Positions 45,594-53,532 of a stretch of 64,000 nt of DNA are shown here, in pieces (position 1 is the first letter of the stretch; each line of letters opens with the position of its first letter). Under the pieces are notes generated by a model, which ran no database searches, was not told the origin of the DNA, and saw only the letters and a program-made list of their open reading frames with translations. The DNA comes from Chryseomonas sp014190935 (lineage in GTDB: Bacteria > Pseudomonadota > Gammaproteobacteria > Pseudomonadales > Pseudomonadaceae). The DNA lies in contig NZ_JACHVV010000003.1 of assembly GCF_014190935.1 (NCBI RefSeq), forward strand, positions 850,843-914,842. Direction: 5' to 3'. The position numbers and the translations under genes are program-made.

Positions 45594-46037
45594 TCAGGTC
45601 CCGGTCTGCTTTTCGCGGATCTCGGCCAGGGTCTTGCAGTCGATGCACAGACTGGCGGTCGGACGGGCTTCTAGACGACGGATACCGATTTCCACGCCGC
45701 AAGAGTCGCACCAGCCGTATTCGTTGTCTTCGATCAGCTGCAGCGTCTCGTCGATCTTCTTGATCAGCTTGCGCTCGCGGTCGCGGGCACGCAGTTCCAG
45801 GCTGAATTCCTCTTCCTGGGTCGCGCGATCGGCCGGGTCGGCGAAGTTGGCCGCTTCTTCCTTCATGTGGTGCACGGTGCGATCGACTTCTTCGCGCAGT
45901 TCCTGCTTCCACTTGTTCAGAATGCCGGTGAAGTGGGCGCGCATGCGCTCACTCATGTATTCCTCGCCCTTGGCAGGCTGGTAGGGTTCGTAGCCACGGG
46001 CCAGATGATTGTTCTGCTGATTTGCTTCGCTGGGCAT
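45594..46037 (-). CDS. dksA: DksA RNA polymerase-binding transcription factor
   Basis: A 147-residue DksA. The coiled-coil domain spans about residues 33-108 and has the Asp-Pro-Ala-Asp tip (FADPADRATQEEE); the zinc finger uses CDSC...CIDC (about 113-137). It works with ppGpp at the RNA polymerase secondary channel to repress stable-RNA promoters. Start MPSEANQQNN has GAGG upstream; longer in-frame extension lacks support. Four Cys present, so it is the zinc-containing form. Confidence 0.96.
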   Translation of the reverse strand: MPSEANQQNNHLARGYEPYQPAKGEEYMSERMRAHFTGILNKWKQELREEVDRTVHHMKEEAANFADPADRATQEEEFSLELRARDRERKLIKKIDETLQLIEDNEYGWCDSCGVEIGIRRLEARPTASLCIDCKTLAEIREKQTGT

Positions 46038-46328
46038 GATTGACCCTCTCACTTTCGCTGATCCTGTCCACAGGCTGGATGCGTTTCCAGGCCTCTCCAT
46101 GTTGGAACGCCCGGGGTCTGTGGCTGCCGATGGCGTCCCGCGCAATGCCGACGCCAGGCTGAATATGTTCTCGACTGGCCAGTCGCCCTGCGGATGCAAG
46201 CCGGCGAACTTACCAGAAGCTTCCAGGGGGCGCTACTACTGGCCTCCCGCTCCTTGCTGACGCGGCGGGTGCCGGTCTGCGAAGCCTTGGTTAGAATCCC
46301 GCCTTCGCCACAAGTTCGGACCCTGTCC
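46038..46328. other. Divergent dksA/aminotransferase intergenic region
   Basis: 291 bases without a supported gene. TAGAAT at 46292-46297 could be a -10 for the aminotransferase gene. No other structure stands out. Confidence 0.4.
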
Positions 46329-47504
46329 ATGTCCAATTCCTACAGCGCACGCAGCCAGGCCATCGAGCCCTTCCATGTGATGGCCCTGCTGGAGCGTGCC
46401 AACCAGCTCCAGGCCGCCGGGCACGACGTCATCCACCTGGAGATCGGCGAGCCCGATTTCACCACCGCCGCCCCGGTGGTCGCCGCTGGGCAGGCCGCGC
46501 TGGCAGCCGGTCAGACCCGCTACACTGCGGCCCGCGGCCTGCCGGAGTTGCGCCGCGCCATCGCCGCCTTCTATGGCGAGCGCTACGGCGTCGACCTGGA
46601 TCCGGAGCGGGTGTTGATCACCCCCGGCGGCTCGGGCGCCCTGCTGCTGGCCAGCGCCCTGCTGGTCGATCCCGGGCGTCACTGGCTGCTGGCCGATCCC
46701 GGCTATCCTTGCAATCGCCACTTTCTGCGCCTGGTGGAGGGCGCGGCCCAGCTGATCCCGGTCGGCGCCGACACCCGCTACCAGCTCACCCCCGACCTGG
46801 TCGAGCGGCACTGGCAGGCGGACAGCGTCGGCGCCTTGGTGGCCTCGCCGGCCAATCCGACCGGCACCCTGCTGGATCGTGACGAACTCGCCGGGCTGTC
46901 GGCCGCCCTCAGGGCCCGCGGTGGCCACTTGGTAGTGGACGAGATCTACCACGGCCTGACCTATGGCCTGGATGCCCCCAGCGTGCTGGAGGTGGATGAT
47001 TCGGCCTTCGTGCTCAACAGCTTCTCCAAGTACTTCGGCATGACCGGCTGGCGCCTCGGCTGGCTGGTGGCGCCGCGTGCCGCCGTGCCGGAGCTGGAAA
47101 AACTGGCGCAGAATCTCTACATCAGCGCCTCCACCGTGGCCCAGCAGGCGGCCCTGGCCTGTTTCACGCCGGAAGCCATGGCCATCTTCGAAGACCGCCG
47201 CGCCGAATTCGCCCGCCGCCGCGACTACCTGCTGCCGGCGCTGCGCCAGCTGGGCTTCAGGATCGCCGTCGAGCCCCAGGGCGCCTTCTATCTCTATGCC
47301 GACATCGCAGCCTTTGGCGGCGATGCCTATGCCTTCTGCCAGTTCCTGCTGGAGACCGAGCACGTGGCCATCACCCCCGGCCTGGACTTCGGTCGCCACC
47401 GCGCCGATACCCATGTGCGCTTCGCCTACACCCAGTCGCTGCCGCGCCTGGAAGAGGCTGTCGCGCGCATCGCCCAGGGCCTGCAGCGCTGGAGCGCCCG
47501 GTGA
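46329..47504 (+). CDS. PLP-dependent class I/II aminotransferase
   Basis: A 391-residue fold-type-I aminotransferase, homologous by position to PA4722. HLEIGEPDF (about 38-46), ASPANPTGTLLDRDEL (about 173-188), VDEIYHGLTYG (about 206-216) and the PLP-lysine in NSFSKYFGMTGWRLGW (about 231-246) are intact. The substrate amino acid cannot be assigned. A long upstream extension (to 46194) is not conserved. The stop overlaps the sfsA GTG start. Confidence 0.92.
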   Translation: MSNSYSARSQAIEPFHVMALLERANQLQAAGHDVIHLEIGEPDFTTAAPVVAAGQAALAAGQTRYTAARGLPELRRAIAAFYGERYGVDLDPERVLITPGGSGALLLASALLVDPGRHWLLADPGYPCNRHFLRLVEGAAQLIPVGADTRYQLTPDLVERHWQADSVGALVASPANPTGTLLDRDELAGLSAALRARGGHLVVDEIYHGLTYGLDAPSVLEVDDSAFVLNSFSKYFGMTGWRLGWLVAPRAAVPELEKLAQNLYISASTVAQQAALACFTPEAMAIFEDRRAEFARRRDYLLPALRQLGFRIAVEPQGAFYLYADIAAFGGDAYAFCQFLLETEHVAITPGLDFGRHRADTHVRFAYTQSLPRLEEAVARIAQGLQRWSAR

Positions 47505-48226
47505 GATTCGATCCACCCCTGGAGGAAGGTCGCCTGCTGCGCCGCTACAAGCGTTTTCTCGCCGACATCGAGACCGCCAGCGGTGAGGTGCTGACCCTGC
47601 ACTGCCCCAATACCGGGTCAATGCTCCATTGCCAGCCGGCCGGCGCCCGAGTCTGGTTCAGCCGGGCCAGTGGTCCCAAGCGCAAGCTGCCCGGCACCTG
47701 GGAGCTGGTCGAGACGGATCACGGGCGCCTGGCCTGCATCAATACCGCCCGTGCCAATCGCCTGGTGGAAGAGGCCTTGCTGGCCGGTGGCATTCCCGAG
47801 CTGGCCGGCTTCACCGCCCTGCGCCGGGAGGTGGCCTACGGCCTGGAGAACAGTCGCGCCGATTTCCGCCTGGAGTATCCCGCGGGGCCACTGTATCTGG
47901 AGGTCAAGAGCGTCACCCTGGGCTTTGCCGACACCGCGGTCGCCGCCTTTCCCGATGCCGTGACCACCCGCGGGGCCCGCCATCTGCGCGAGCTGGCGGC
48001 CCTGGCGGCGGCCGGTGAGCGGGCCGTGCTGCTCTATTGCGTGTTGCTCGACGGCATCGAGGCGGTGCGTCCGGCGGCGGAAATCGATGCTGCCTATGCC
48101 CTGGCCCTGGGCGAAGCCCGTCGCCAGGGTGTGCAGGTGCTGGCTTATGGGGCGCGGCTCTCGCCCGTGGGTCTGCAACTGGACCGACCGCTACGCCTCG
48201 CTGACTGGGCAGTCACAAAAAGCTGA
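47501..48226 (+). CDS. sfsA: SfsA family protein
   Basis: A 241-residue SfsA, a family with a nuclease-like fold and nucleic-acid binding reported in E. coli. Typical parts: RFLADIETASGE, CPNTGSMLHC, ARANRLVEEAL and LYLEVKSVTLGFADTAVAAFPDAVTTRG (two conserved blocks around KSVTL and FPDA). The GTG start overlaps the previous stop. Biological role uncertain; early work linked it to sugar-fermentation genes. Confidence 0.93.
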   Translation: MRFDPPLEEGRLLRRYKRFLADIETASGEVLTLHCPNTGSMLHCQPAGARVWFSRASGPKRKLPGTWELVETDHGRLACINTARANRLVEEALLAGGIPELAGFTALRREVAYGLENSRADFRLEYPAGPLYLEVKSVTLGFADTAVAAFPDAVTTRGARHLRELAALAAAGERAVLLYCVLLDGIEAVRPAAEIDAAYALALGEARRQGVQVLAYGARLSPVGLQLDRPLRLADWAVTKS

Positions 48227-48313
48227 TCACCCGGACAAGATCTGGCAGGCGCCTTGCTTACGGATATCGCCCATTGATCGCCGCTATCGGGCGATCCTGT
48301 CAGGAGTCTCTTG

Positions 48314-49576
48314 ATGATCTCTGTGTTGGGCATGCTGTTGCTGGTGGCCATCGCCATCCTCTTTTCCCGCCAGCGGCGCGCCATTCGCGTGCGTACCGTG
48401 CTCGCGGCCTTTCTGTTACAGGCGGGGCTCGGCCTGTTCGTCCTCTACATTCCCTGGGGCCAGCAGGTGCTCGGCAGCGTCTCCGGCGCCGTCTCTTCGC
48501 TGCAGCTCTATGCCGACAAGGGCATCGAGTTCCTCTTCGGCGGTCTCGCCGGACCCAAGATGTTCGAGTACTTCGGTAACGGTGGCTTCGTCTTCGCCGT
48601 GCGGGTTTTGCCCCTGATCGTCTTCTTCGGCAGCCTGATCGCGGTGCTCTACTACCTGGGCATCATGGGCTGGATCATCCGCCTGGTGGGCGGCGCGCTG
48701 CACGCCCTGCTCGGCACCAGTCGGGTGGAATCCACCACGGTCACCGCGACCCTGTTTCTCGGCCAGTCGGAAATGCCGCTGGTGGTGCGGCCCTTCATCG
48801 CCGATCTCACCCGCTCGGAGCTGTTCGCCATCATGGTCGGCGGTTTCGCCGCGGTGGCCGGTTCGGTGCTGCTGGGCTACGCCGGCATGGGCGTGGAGCT
48901 CAAGTACCTGATCGCCGCCAGCTTCATGGCCGCCCCGGGCGGCCTGCTGATGGCCAAGCTGATGGAGCCGGAGACCGAACAGCCGCGCGACCAGGCCATG
49001 AAGACCCTGGGAGAAGGGGAGGAGCGCCCGGCCAACGTCATAGACGCGGCCGCCGAAGGCGCCCAGGTCGGCTTGCGCATCGCCCTGGCGGTCGGCGCCA
49101 TGCTGCTGGCCTTCATCGCCCTGATCGCCCTGCTCAACGGCATCCTCGGCTGGTGCGGCGCCTGGTTCGGCCTGCCGCAGCTGAGCATGCAGCTGGTGCT
49201 GGGCTATCTGCTGGCGCCGGTGGCTTTCCTGATCGGGGTGCCCTGGAGCGAGGCGGTGCAGGCCGGTGGCTTCATCGGCCAGAAGCTGGTGCTCAACGAA
49301 TTCGTCGCCTATGCCGATCTCTCGACCTATCTGGACCCGGTCAAGTCGGCGGCGGCGGGCGTTCAGCCGCTCTCGGCGCACACCCAGGTCATCGTCACCT
49401 TCGCCCTCTGCGGCTTCGCCAACCTCTCTTCCATCGCTATCCAGCTCGGCGGCCTGGGCGGCATCGCGCCCCAGCGGCGTCACGAACTGGCTCAGCTGGG
49501 CCTGCGCGCCATGCTCGGCGGCACCCTGGCCAACCTGATGAGCGCGGCCCTGGCCGGCTTCTTCATCGGCCTCTAG
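48314..49576 (+). CDS. nupC: NupC-type concentrative nucleoside transporter (CNT)
   Basis: A 420-residue CNT family protein with about ten membrane segments. The family blocks GNGGFVFAVRVLPLIVFF, GQSEMPLVVRPF and NEFVAYADLS are present, with re-entrant nucleoside-binding loops around the last two. It carries nucleosides inward with H+ or Na+. CAGGAG precedes the ATG at 48314. It starts a cassette continued by the porin, cdd and deoA, which together import and break down pyrimidine nucleosides. Confidence 0.92.
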   Translation: MISVLGMLLLVAIAILFSRQRRAIRVRTVLAAFLLQAGLGLFVLYIPWGQQVLGSVSGAVSSLQLYADKGIEFLFGGLAGPKMFEYFGNGGFVFAVRVLPLIVFFGSLIAVLYYLGIMGWIIRLVGGALHALLGTSRVESTTVTATLFLGQSEMPLVVRPFIADLTRSELFAIMVGGFAAVAGSVLLGYAGMGVELKYLIAASFMAAPGGLLMAKLMEPETEQPRDQAMKTLGEGEERPANVIDAAAEGAQVGLRIALAVGAMLLAFIALIALLNGILGWCGAWFGLPQLSMQLVLGYLLAPVAFLIGVPWSEAVQAGGFIGQKLVLNEFVAYADLSTYLDPVKSAAAGVQPLSAHTQVIVTFALCGFANLSSIAIQLGGLGGIAPQRRHELAQLGLRAMLGGTLANLMSAALAGFFIGL

Positions 49577-49727
49577 GTCGATGACGATCGGACCATCCGG
49601 TCCACTTTATGGTGCACAGCTGGCCTGGGTGCGCCAAAACGTAACAGCGGATGACCGTGGCGTGCGCCTGCTTCGCCGCCACGCGTTGCCCGCGGCTTCT
49701 CAAGGCTTTCGCTCAGGAACCCTCTCC

Positions 49728-50663
49728 ATGACCTTTTCCCGCCTCCGTCGCCTGCGCTTCGGCGCGCTACCGTTCCTGTTCTGCTGCAGCGCCCAGCTGT
49801 TGGCCGCTCCCGCCGTCGCCACCGACAGCGCCCAGGGCGAGACCGCCAGTCCCGCCGCGCAACAGACGGACAATCGCTCGCCCTATCTGTCGTCCTGGTA
49901 CAACCAGGATCTGACCCTGATCGGCAGCAAGGACATCAGCTTCGGCCCGCAGCCCGTGGACGACGTTTATCTGGAGTACGAGTACTTCGGCCGCAAGGGG
50001 GCCTTCGAGCTCTATGGCTACATCGATGTGCCCAAGGTGCTGGGCATCGGCAACAGCCATGACGGCGGCGTCTGGGACCGCGGTTCGCCCCTGTTCATGG
50101 AGCACGAACCACGTATCTCCATTGATCAGCTCACCGGTCGCTCGCTGGCCTTCGGGCCCTTCAAGGAGTGGTACCTGGCCTTCGACTGGATCTACGACCA
50201 CGGCAGCAGCCAGGCCAGCCGGCAGAACACCCTCTATGCCGGCTTCGGTACCGATATCGAGACCCATACCCCGGTACTGCTGTCCGCCAACCTGTACGGC
50301 CGCCGCCAGTGGGAAAACTATGGCGCCGCCAACGAGAATTCCTGGGACGGCTATCGGGCCCAGCTCAAGTACATCTGGCCGCTGGCCAAGTTCGACAACG
50401 GCGCCTCCCTGACCTATGTCGGCTTCACCAACTTCGATTTCGGTTCGAAGCTGGGCGACGAGCCGGGTCGTACGGCCAACGCCACCGTGTCCACCAATGT
50501 GCTGCTCTATGCCTTCACCCACCTGCGCTTCATGTTCGCTGCGCGGCATTTCCACAATGGCGGCAACTGGCGCGACGGCACCGAGCTGAACTTTGGCGAG
50601 GGCTCCTTCGAGGGTCGCTCCAATGGCTGGGGCTACTATGTGGGGGTGGGTTATCAATTCTGA
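49728..50663 (+). CDS. Tsx-like nucleoside-specific outer-membrane channel
   Basis: A 311-residue predicted outer-membrane barrel. Signal peptide about 1-26 (LFCCSAQLLAAPA), then aromatic-rich strands, FELYGYIDVPKVLG, FKEWYLAFDWIYD, and C-terminal GYYVGVGYQF ending in Phe, the BAM signal. Length and strand pattern fit the Tsx family. Its place next to a CNT transporter, cdd and deoA supports nucleoside uptake. CAGGAAC precedes the ATG; upstream extension rejected. Confidence 0.88.
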   Translation: MTFSRLRRLRFGALPFLFCCSAQLLAAPAVATDSAQGETASPAAQQTDNRSPYLSSWYNQDLTLIGSKDISFGPQPVDDVYLEYEYFGRKGAFELYGYIDVPKVLGIGNSHDGGVWDRGSPLFMEHEPRISIDQLTGRSLAFGPFKEWYLAFDWIYDHGSSQASRQNTLYAGFGTDIETHTPVLLSANLYGRRQWENYGAANENSWDGYRAQLKYIWPLAKFDNGASLTYVGFTNFDFGSKLGDEPGRTANATVSTNVLLYAFTHLRFMFAARHFHNGGNWRDGTELNFGEGSFEGRSNGWGYYVGVGYQF

Positions 50664-50676
50664 TCTGGAGACCGTC

Positions 50677-51090
50677 ATGAGCACCAACCTGCCTGCGCAC
50701 CTGGCCGCACTGCTTCCGGAGGCGGTCGCTGCGGCCGAGCGCGCCTACTGTCCGCATTCGGAATTTCCCGTGGGCGCCGCCCTGCTGACCGCCGAGGGCG
50801 AGGTCATCCATGGCTGCAACGTGGAAAACATCTCCTACGGCCTGACCAACTGCGCCGAGCGCAGCGCCCTGTTCGCCGCCATCAGCCGGGGCCTGCCGCC
50901 GCGTAGCTTCACCGCCATGGCCATCCACGCGCCGGGCGTCCCCCTGATCAGTCCCTGTGGCGCCTGCCGCCAGGTGCTGCTGGAACTGATGGCGCCCGAC
51001 GCGACCATCGTCTGCAGCGGCAGCGAACCCGGCCGTACCCGCACCTGGACCCTGGCCGAGCTGCTGCCCGGCGCCTTCGACGACTTCTAA
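50677..51090 (+). CDS. cdd: Cytidine deaminase (tetrameric type)
   Basis: A 137-residue zinc enzyme turning cytidine/deoxycytidine into uridine/deoxyuridine. The zinc and catalytic motifs are NCAERSALF (about 52-60; Cys and Glu) and SPCGACRQ (about 86-93; two Cys). The small size marks the three-cysteine tetrameric form, not the E. coli dimeric one. GGAG precedes the ATG. 13 bases after the porin gene and 11 before deoA. Confidence 0.95.
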   Translation: MSTNLPAHLAALLPEAVAAAERAYCPHSEFPVGAALLTAEGEVIHGCNVENISYGLTNCAERSALFAAISRGLPPRSFTAMAIHAPGVPLISPCGACRQVLLELMAPDATIVCSGSEPGRTRTWTLAELLPGAFDDF

Positions 51091-51101
51091 GGAGTCCGCC
51101 C

Positions 51102-52412
51102 ATGTGGCTCGCCCAGGAAGTGATCCGCCAGAAGCGCGATGGCCTGGAGTTGTCCGCTGCGGACCTCCAGCGCCTGGTCAGCGGCATCGTCGATGACAGC
51201 CTCGGCGAAGGTCAGATCGCCGCCTTCGCCATGGCTACCCTGCTGCGCGGCATGACCGCCGCCGAGCGCACCGCCCTGACCCTGGCCATGCGCGACAGCG
51301 GCCAGGTGCTGCACTGGGACCTGCCGGGGCCGGTGGTGGACAAGCATTCCACCGGCGGCGTGGGCGATCTCACCAGCCTGGTGCTGGCGCCGCTGCTCGC
51401 CGCCTGTGGCTGCCATGTGCCGATGATCTCCGGGCGCGGCCTGGGCCATACCGGCGGCACCCTCGACAAGCTGGAGAGTATCCCTGGCTATCGCATCCGC
51501 CCCGGCCTCGTGCGCTTTCGCCAGGTGGTGGCCGAGGTGGGGTGCGCCATCGTCGGGCCGGACGCCGATCTGGCCCCGGCCGATCGCCGCCTCTATGCCA
51601 TCCGCGATGTCACCGCCACGGTGGAATCGGTGGACCTGATCACCGCCTCCATCCTGGCCAAGAAACTGGCCGCCGGCCTGGACGTGCTGGTCATGGACGT
51701 CAAGACCGGCGGCGGCGCCTTCATGGCCGAGCAGGAGGCCGCCCTGCGCCTGGCCGACAGCATCGTCGAAGTCGCCGAAGCGGCAGGGGTCCGTACCCGC
51801 GCCCTGGTCACCGACATGAGCCAGCCGCTGGCGCGCAGCGCCGGCAATGCCCTGGAGGTGGAGGAGGCCATCGCCCTGCTGACCGGCGAGGTGCGCAGCG
51901 AGCGCCTCTGGCAGGTGATCCAGGCGTTGGCTGGGGAAGCGCTGCAACTGGCCGGACTCGCCAGCGATGCCATGGCGGCCGAGCGCCTGGTGCTGGAGGC
52001 CTGGCAGAGCGGCGCCGCCCTGGCGCGTTTCGCGGCGATGAACCTGGCCCTGGGCGGTCCGTCCGACCTGACCGAGCGGCCCTGGCAGCATCTGCCTCGG
52101 GCTCCGGTCGTGCGCGCCGTTTATCCGGCTCGCCCGGGCTGGGTGCAGCAGGTCGATACCCGCGCCCTCGGTCTGCTGGTGGTCGAACTGGGTGGTGGTC
52201 GGCAACGTCCGGAAGATGAGGTGGATCCCGCCGTAGGCCTGGCTGATCTGGCTTTGCCAGGCGAGCGGGTGGCTCAGGATCGGCCGCTGGGCCTGGTCCA
52301 TGCCCGCGATACCGCCAGCGCAGCGCGAGCCGTCGCCCAGCTGCAGGCGGCCTATGTCCTGGGTGAGGAACGACTGGCAGAGCGTGCACCGCCCGTACTG
52401 GACCGGCGCTAG
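51102..52412 (+). CDS. deoA: Thymidine phosphorylase
   Basis: A 436-residue enzyme splitting thymidine/deoxyuridine with phosphate into base and deoxyribose-1-phosphate. Signatures: VVDKHSTGGVGDLTSL (about 83-98), SGRGLGHTGGTLDKLE (about 114-129) and VMDVKTGGGAFM (about 199-210). Full length. It ends the nucleoside cassette; no deoC, deoB or upp is in the window, so deoxyribose-1-P handling lies elsewhere. Confidence 0.96.
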   Translation: MWLAQEVIRQKRDGLELSAADLQRLVSGIVDDSLGEGQIAAFAMATLLRGMTAAERTALTLAMRDSGQVLHWDLPGPVVDKHSTGGVGDLTSLVLAPLLAACGCHVPMISGRGLGHTGGTLDKLESIPGYRIRPGLVRFRQVVAEVGCAIVGPDADLAPADRRLYAIRDVTATVESVDLITASILAKKLAAGLDVLVMDVKTGGGAFMAEQEAALRLADSIVEVAEAAGVRTRALVTDMSQPLARSAGNALEVEEAIALLTGEVRSERLWQVIQALAGEALQLAGLASDAMAAERLVLEAWQSGAALARFAAMNLALGGPSDLTERPWQHLPRAPVVRAVYPARPGWVQQVDTRALGLLVVELGGGRQRPEDEVDPAVGLADLALPGERVAQDRPLGLVHARDTASAARAVAQLQAAYVLGEERLAERAPPVLDRR

Positions 52413-52426
52413 CGCCAGATTTCAGG

Positions 52427-52537
52427 CAAAAAAAGACCCGGCAGAGCCGGGTCCAAAACCGTGATTAGCCTGATGAGGAGATAACCCGAAGACCACTGCT
52501 GGACCTCCAGTTATCGACCGATCTCGCGACCGGCTGA
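52427..52537 (-). ncRNA. prrF: PrrF-type iron-responsive small RNA
   Basis: Read leftward the gap between deoA and cbpA contains GTCTTCGGGTTATCTCC, then TCATCAGGCTAATCACGG and a Rho-independent terminator, the conserved core of Pseudomonas PrrF RNAs that pairs with sodB and other iron-protein mRNAs. Promoter TTGACG-N16-TATTAT with a Fur box inside it lies immediately upstream. Length about 111 nt, as known for PrrF. In P. aeruginosa tandem prrF1/prrF2 lie beside PA4704 (cbpA); here a single copy sits beside the cbpA homologue. Ends inferred. Confidence 0.9.
52435..52453 (-). terminator. PrrF terminator
   Basis: GACCCGGC/GCCGGGTC 8-bp stem with a 3-base loop, followed on the minus strand by TTTTTTTGCC. 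Confidence 0.93.
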
Positions 52538-52542
52538 GTTGA

Positions 52543-52570
52543 ATAATAACAATTCTCATTCCATCGTCAA
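52543..52570 (-). promoter_or_regulatory. Fur-controlled prrF promoter
   Basis: On the minus strand TTGACG (52570-52565), 16 bases, TATTAT (52548-52543). The Fur box AATGAGAATTGTTATT (minus strand, 52560-52545) fills the spacer and overlaps the -10, so Fe-Fur would block RNA polymerase. Confidence 0.85.
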
Positions 52571-52589
52571 GCGTATTCGAGAATATTTC

Positions 52590-53402
52590 TTAATTACTGC
52601 CAGCGGGCCGTTCCGGGGCACTGCGCAGGCGGGTGACTTCCTTGTTCAGCGTATCGATATGGCGCGCCATGTTCTCGATAAGGCTGTGGGCGATGCGCGG
52701 GGTGGTCTCCATCAGCGAGACGAACTGATCCTGGGGAATCACCAGCACGGTACAGACGGTCTTGGCGATGACGCTGGCGGTGCGCGGCGTATGGGTGAAG
52801 ACCGCCAGGGCGCCGACGATCTCGTCCTGGCACACCTCGCCGACCTTGCAGCCATCCACCCAGGCCTCGGCATGGCCTTCGGTGATGACGAAGACATGCT
52901 CGGCGGAGTCGCCCTGGCGGATGATGACCTCGCCGGCGGCATAGCGACGGAAGCCGGTCGCCGGTTGGGTGACCGGCGGCTTGAGCCGGATCAGCGCCTG
53001 CGCCAGCAGCGACTGCTGGCCCAGCATGTACCTCAGCAGGGCATCGCGCTGGACCGGCGTGGCGGTGGCCGCCGCGAGAAAGGTCTCGCGGTCGTAGGGC
53101 AGCACCCGCACGTCGGCCTCGCTCTCGTAGTTGAGGGTCGGCAGATCCAGAGTGCGCCCCAGGCCGATCAGATCGCCTTCGCCGAGCTGGAACAGCGCCC
53201 GCTGATCCAGGACCACCCGCAGCGGGCCGCGTTGGATCAGATAGACCTCGTCATTGCGCATCCAGTCCTGCAGCAGGGCGGCGGGAGTCAGCTGCAGGGG
53301 CTGCCGACTCGGCGCCACACCACTGACCAGTTGCGCCGGAATGGCCTGCAGCGCCTGACGCAGCTGATCGACATAGGGAGGCTGATCGCCGATGAGGTAC
53401 AT
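52590..53402 (-). CDS. cbpA: CbpA-like cyclic nucleotide-binding protein
   Basis: A 270-residue protein with two CAP-ED-like domains and no DNA-binding domain. The N-terminal one (about 35-125) is degenerate; the C-terminal one (about 150-250) has EIVGALAVFTHTPRTASV, an acceptable phosphate-binding cassette with Arg. By neighbourhood with prrF it matches PA4704 (CbpA), a polar, cAMP-binding, Vfr-regulated protein. Vfr being in the same window is coincidental to position, but links the two in function. Confidence 0.85.
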   Translation of the reverse strand: MYLIGDQPPYVDQLRQALQAIPAQLVSGVAPSRQPLQLTPAALLQDWMRNDEVYLIQRGPLRVVLDQRALFQLGEGDLIGLGRTLDLPTLNYESEADVRVLPYDRETFLAAATATPVQRDALLRYMLGQQSLLAQALIRLKPPVTQPATGFRRYAAGEVIIRQGDSAEHVFVITEGHAEAWVDGCKVGEVCQDEIVGALAVFTHTPRTASVIAKTVCTVLVIPQDQFVSLMETTPRIAHSLIENMARHIDTLNKEVTRLRSAPERPAGSN

Positions 53403-53532
53403 GGTGCCAATTCCTTCTTGTTACGCAGAGGTTGTGACGTGGGTCGCACGATAAGCCGCTCGTCGGCGACCGTAAATCCACAACTCCACGAGCTGTGACG
53501 GAACGCTTGTTCTGCCCCCCAGGAGGTCGTGG

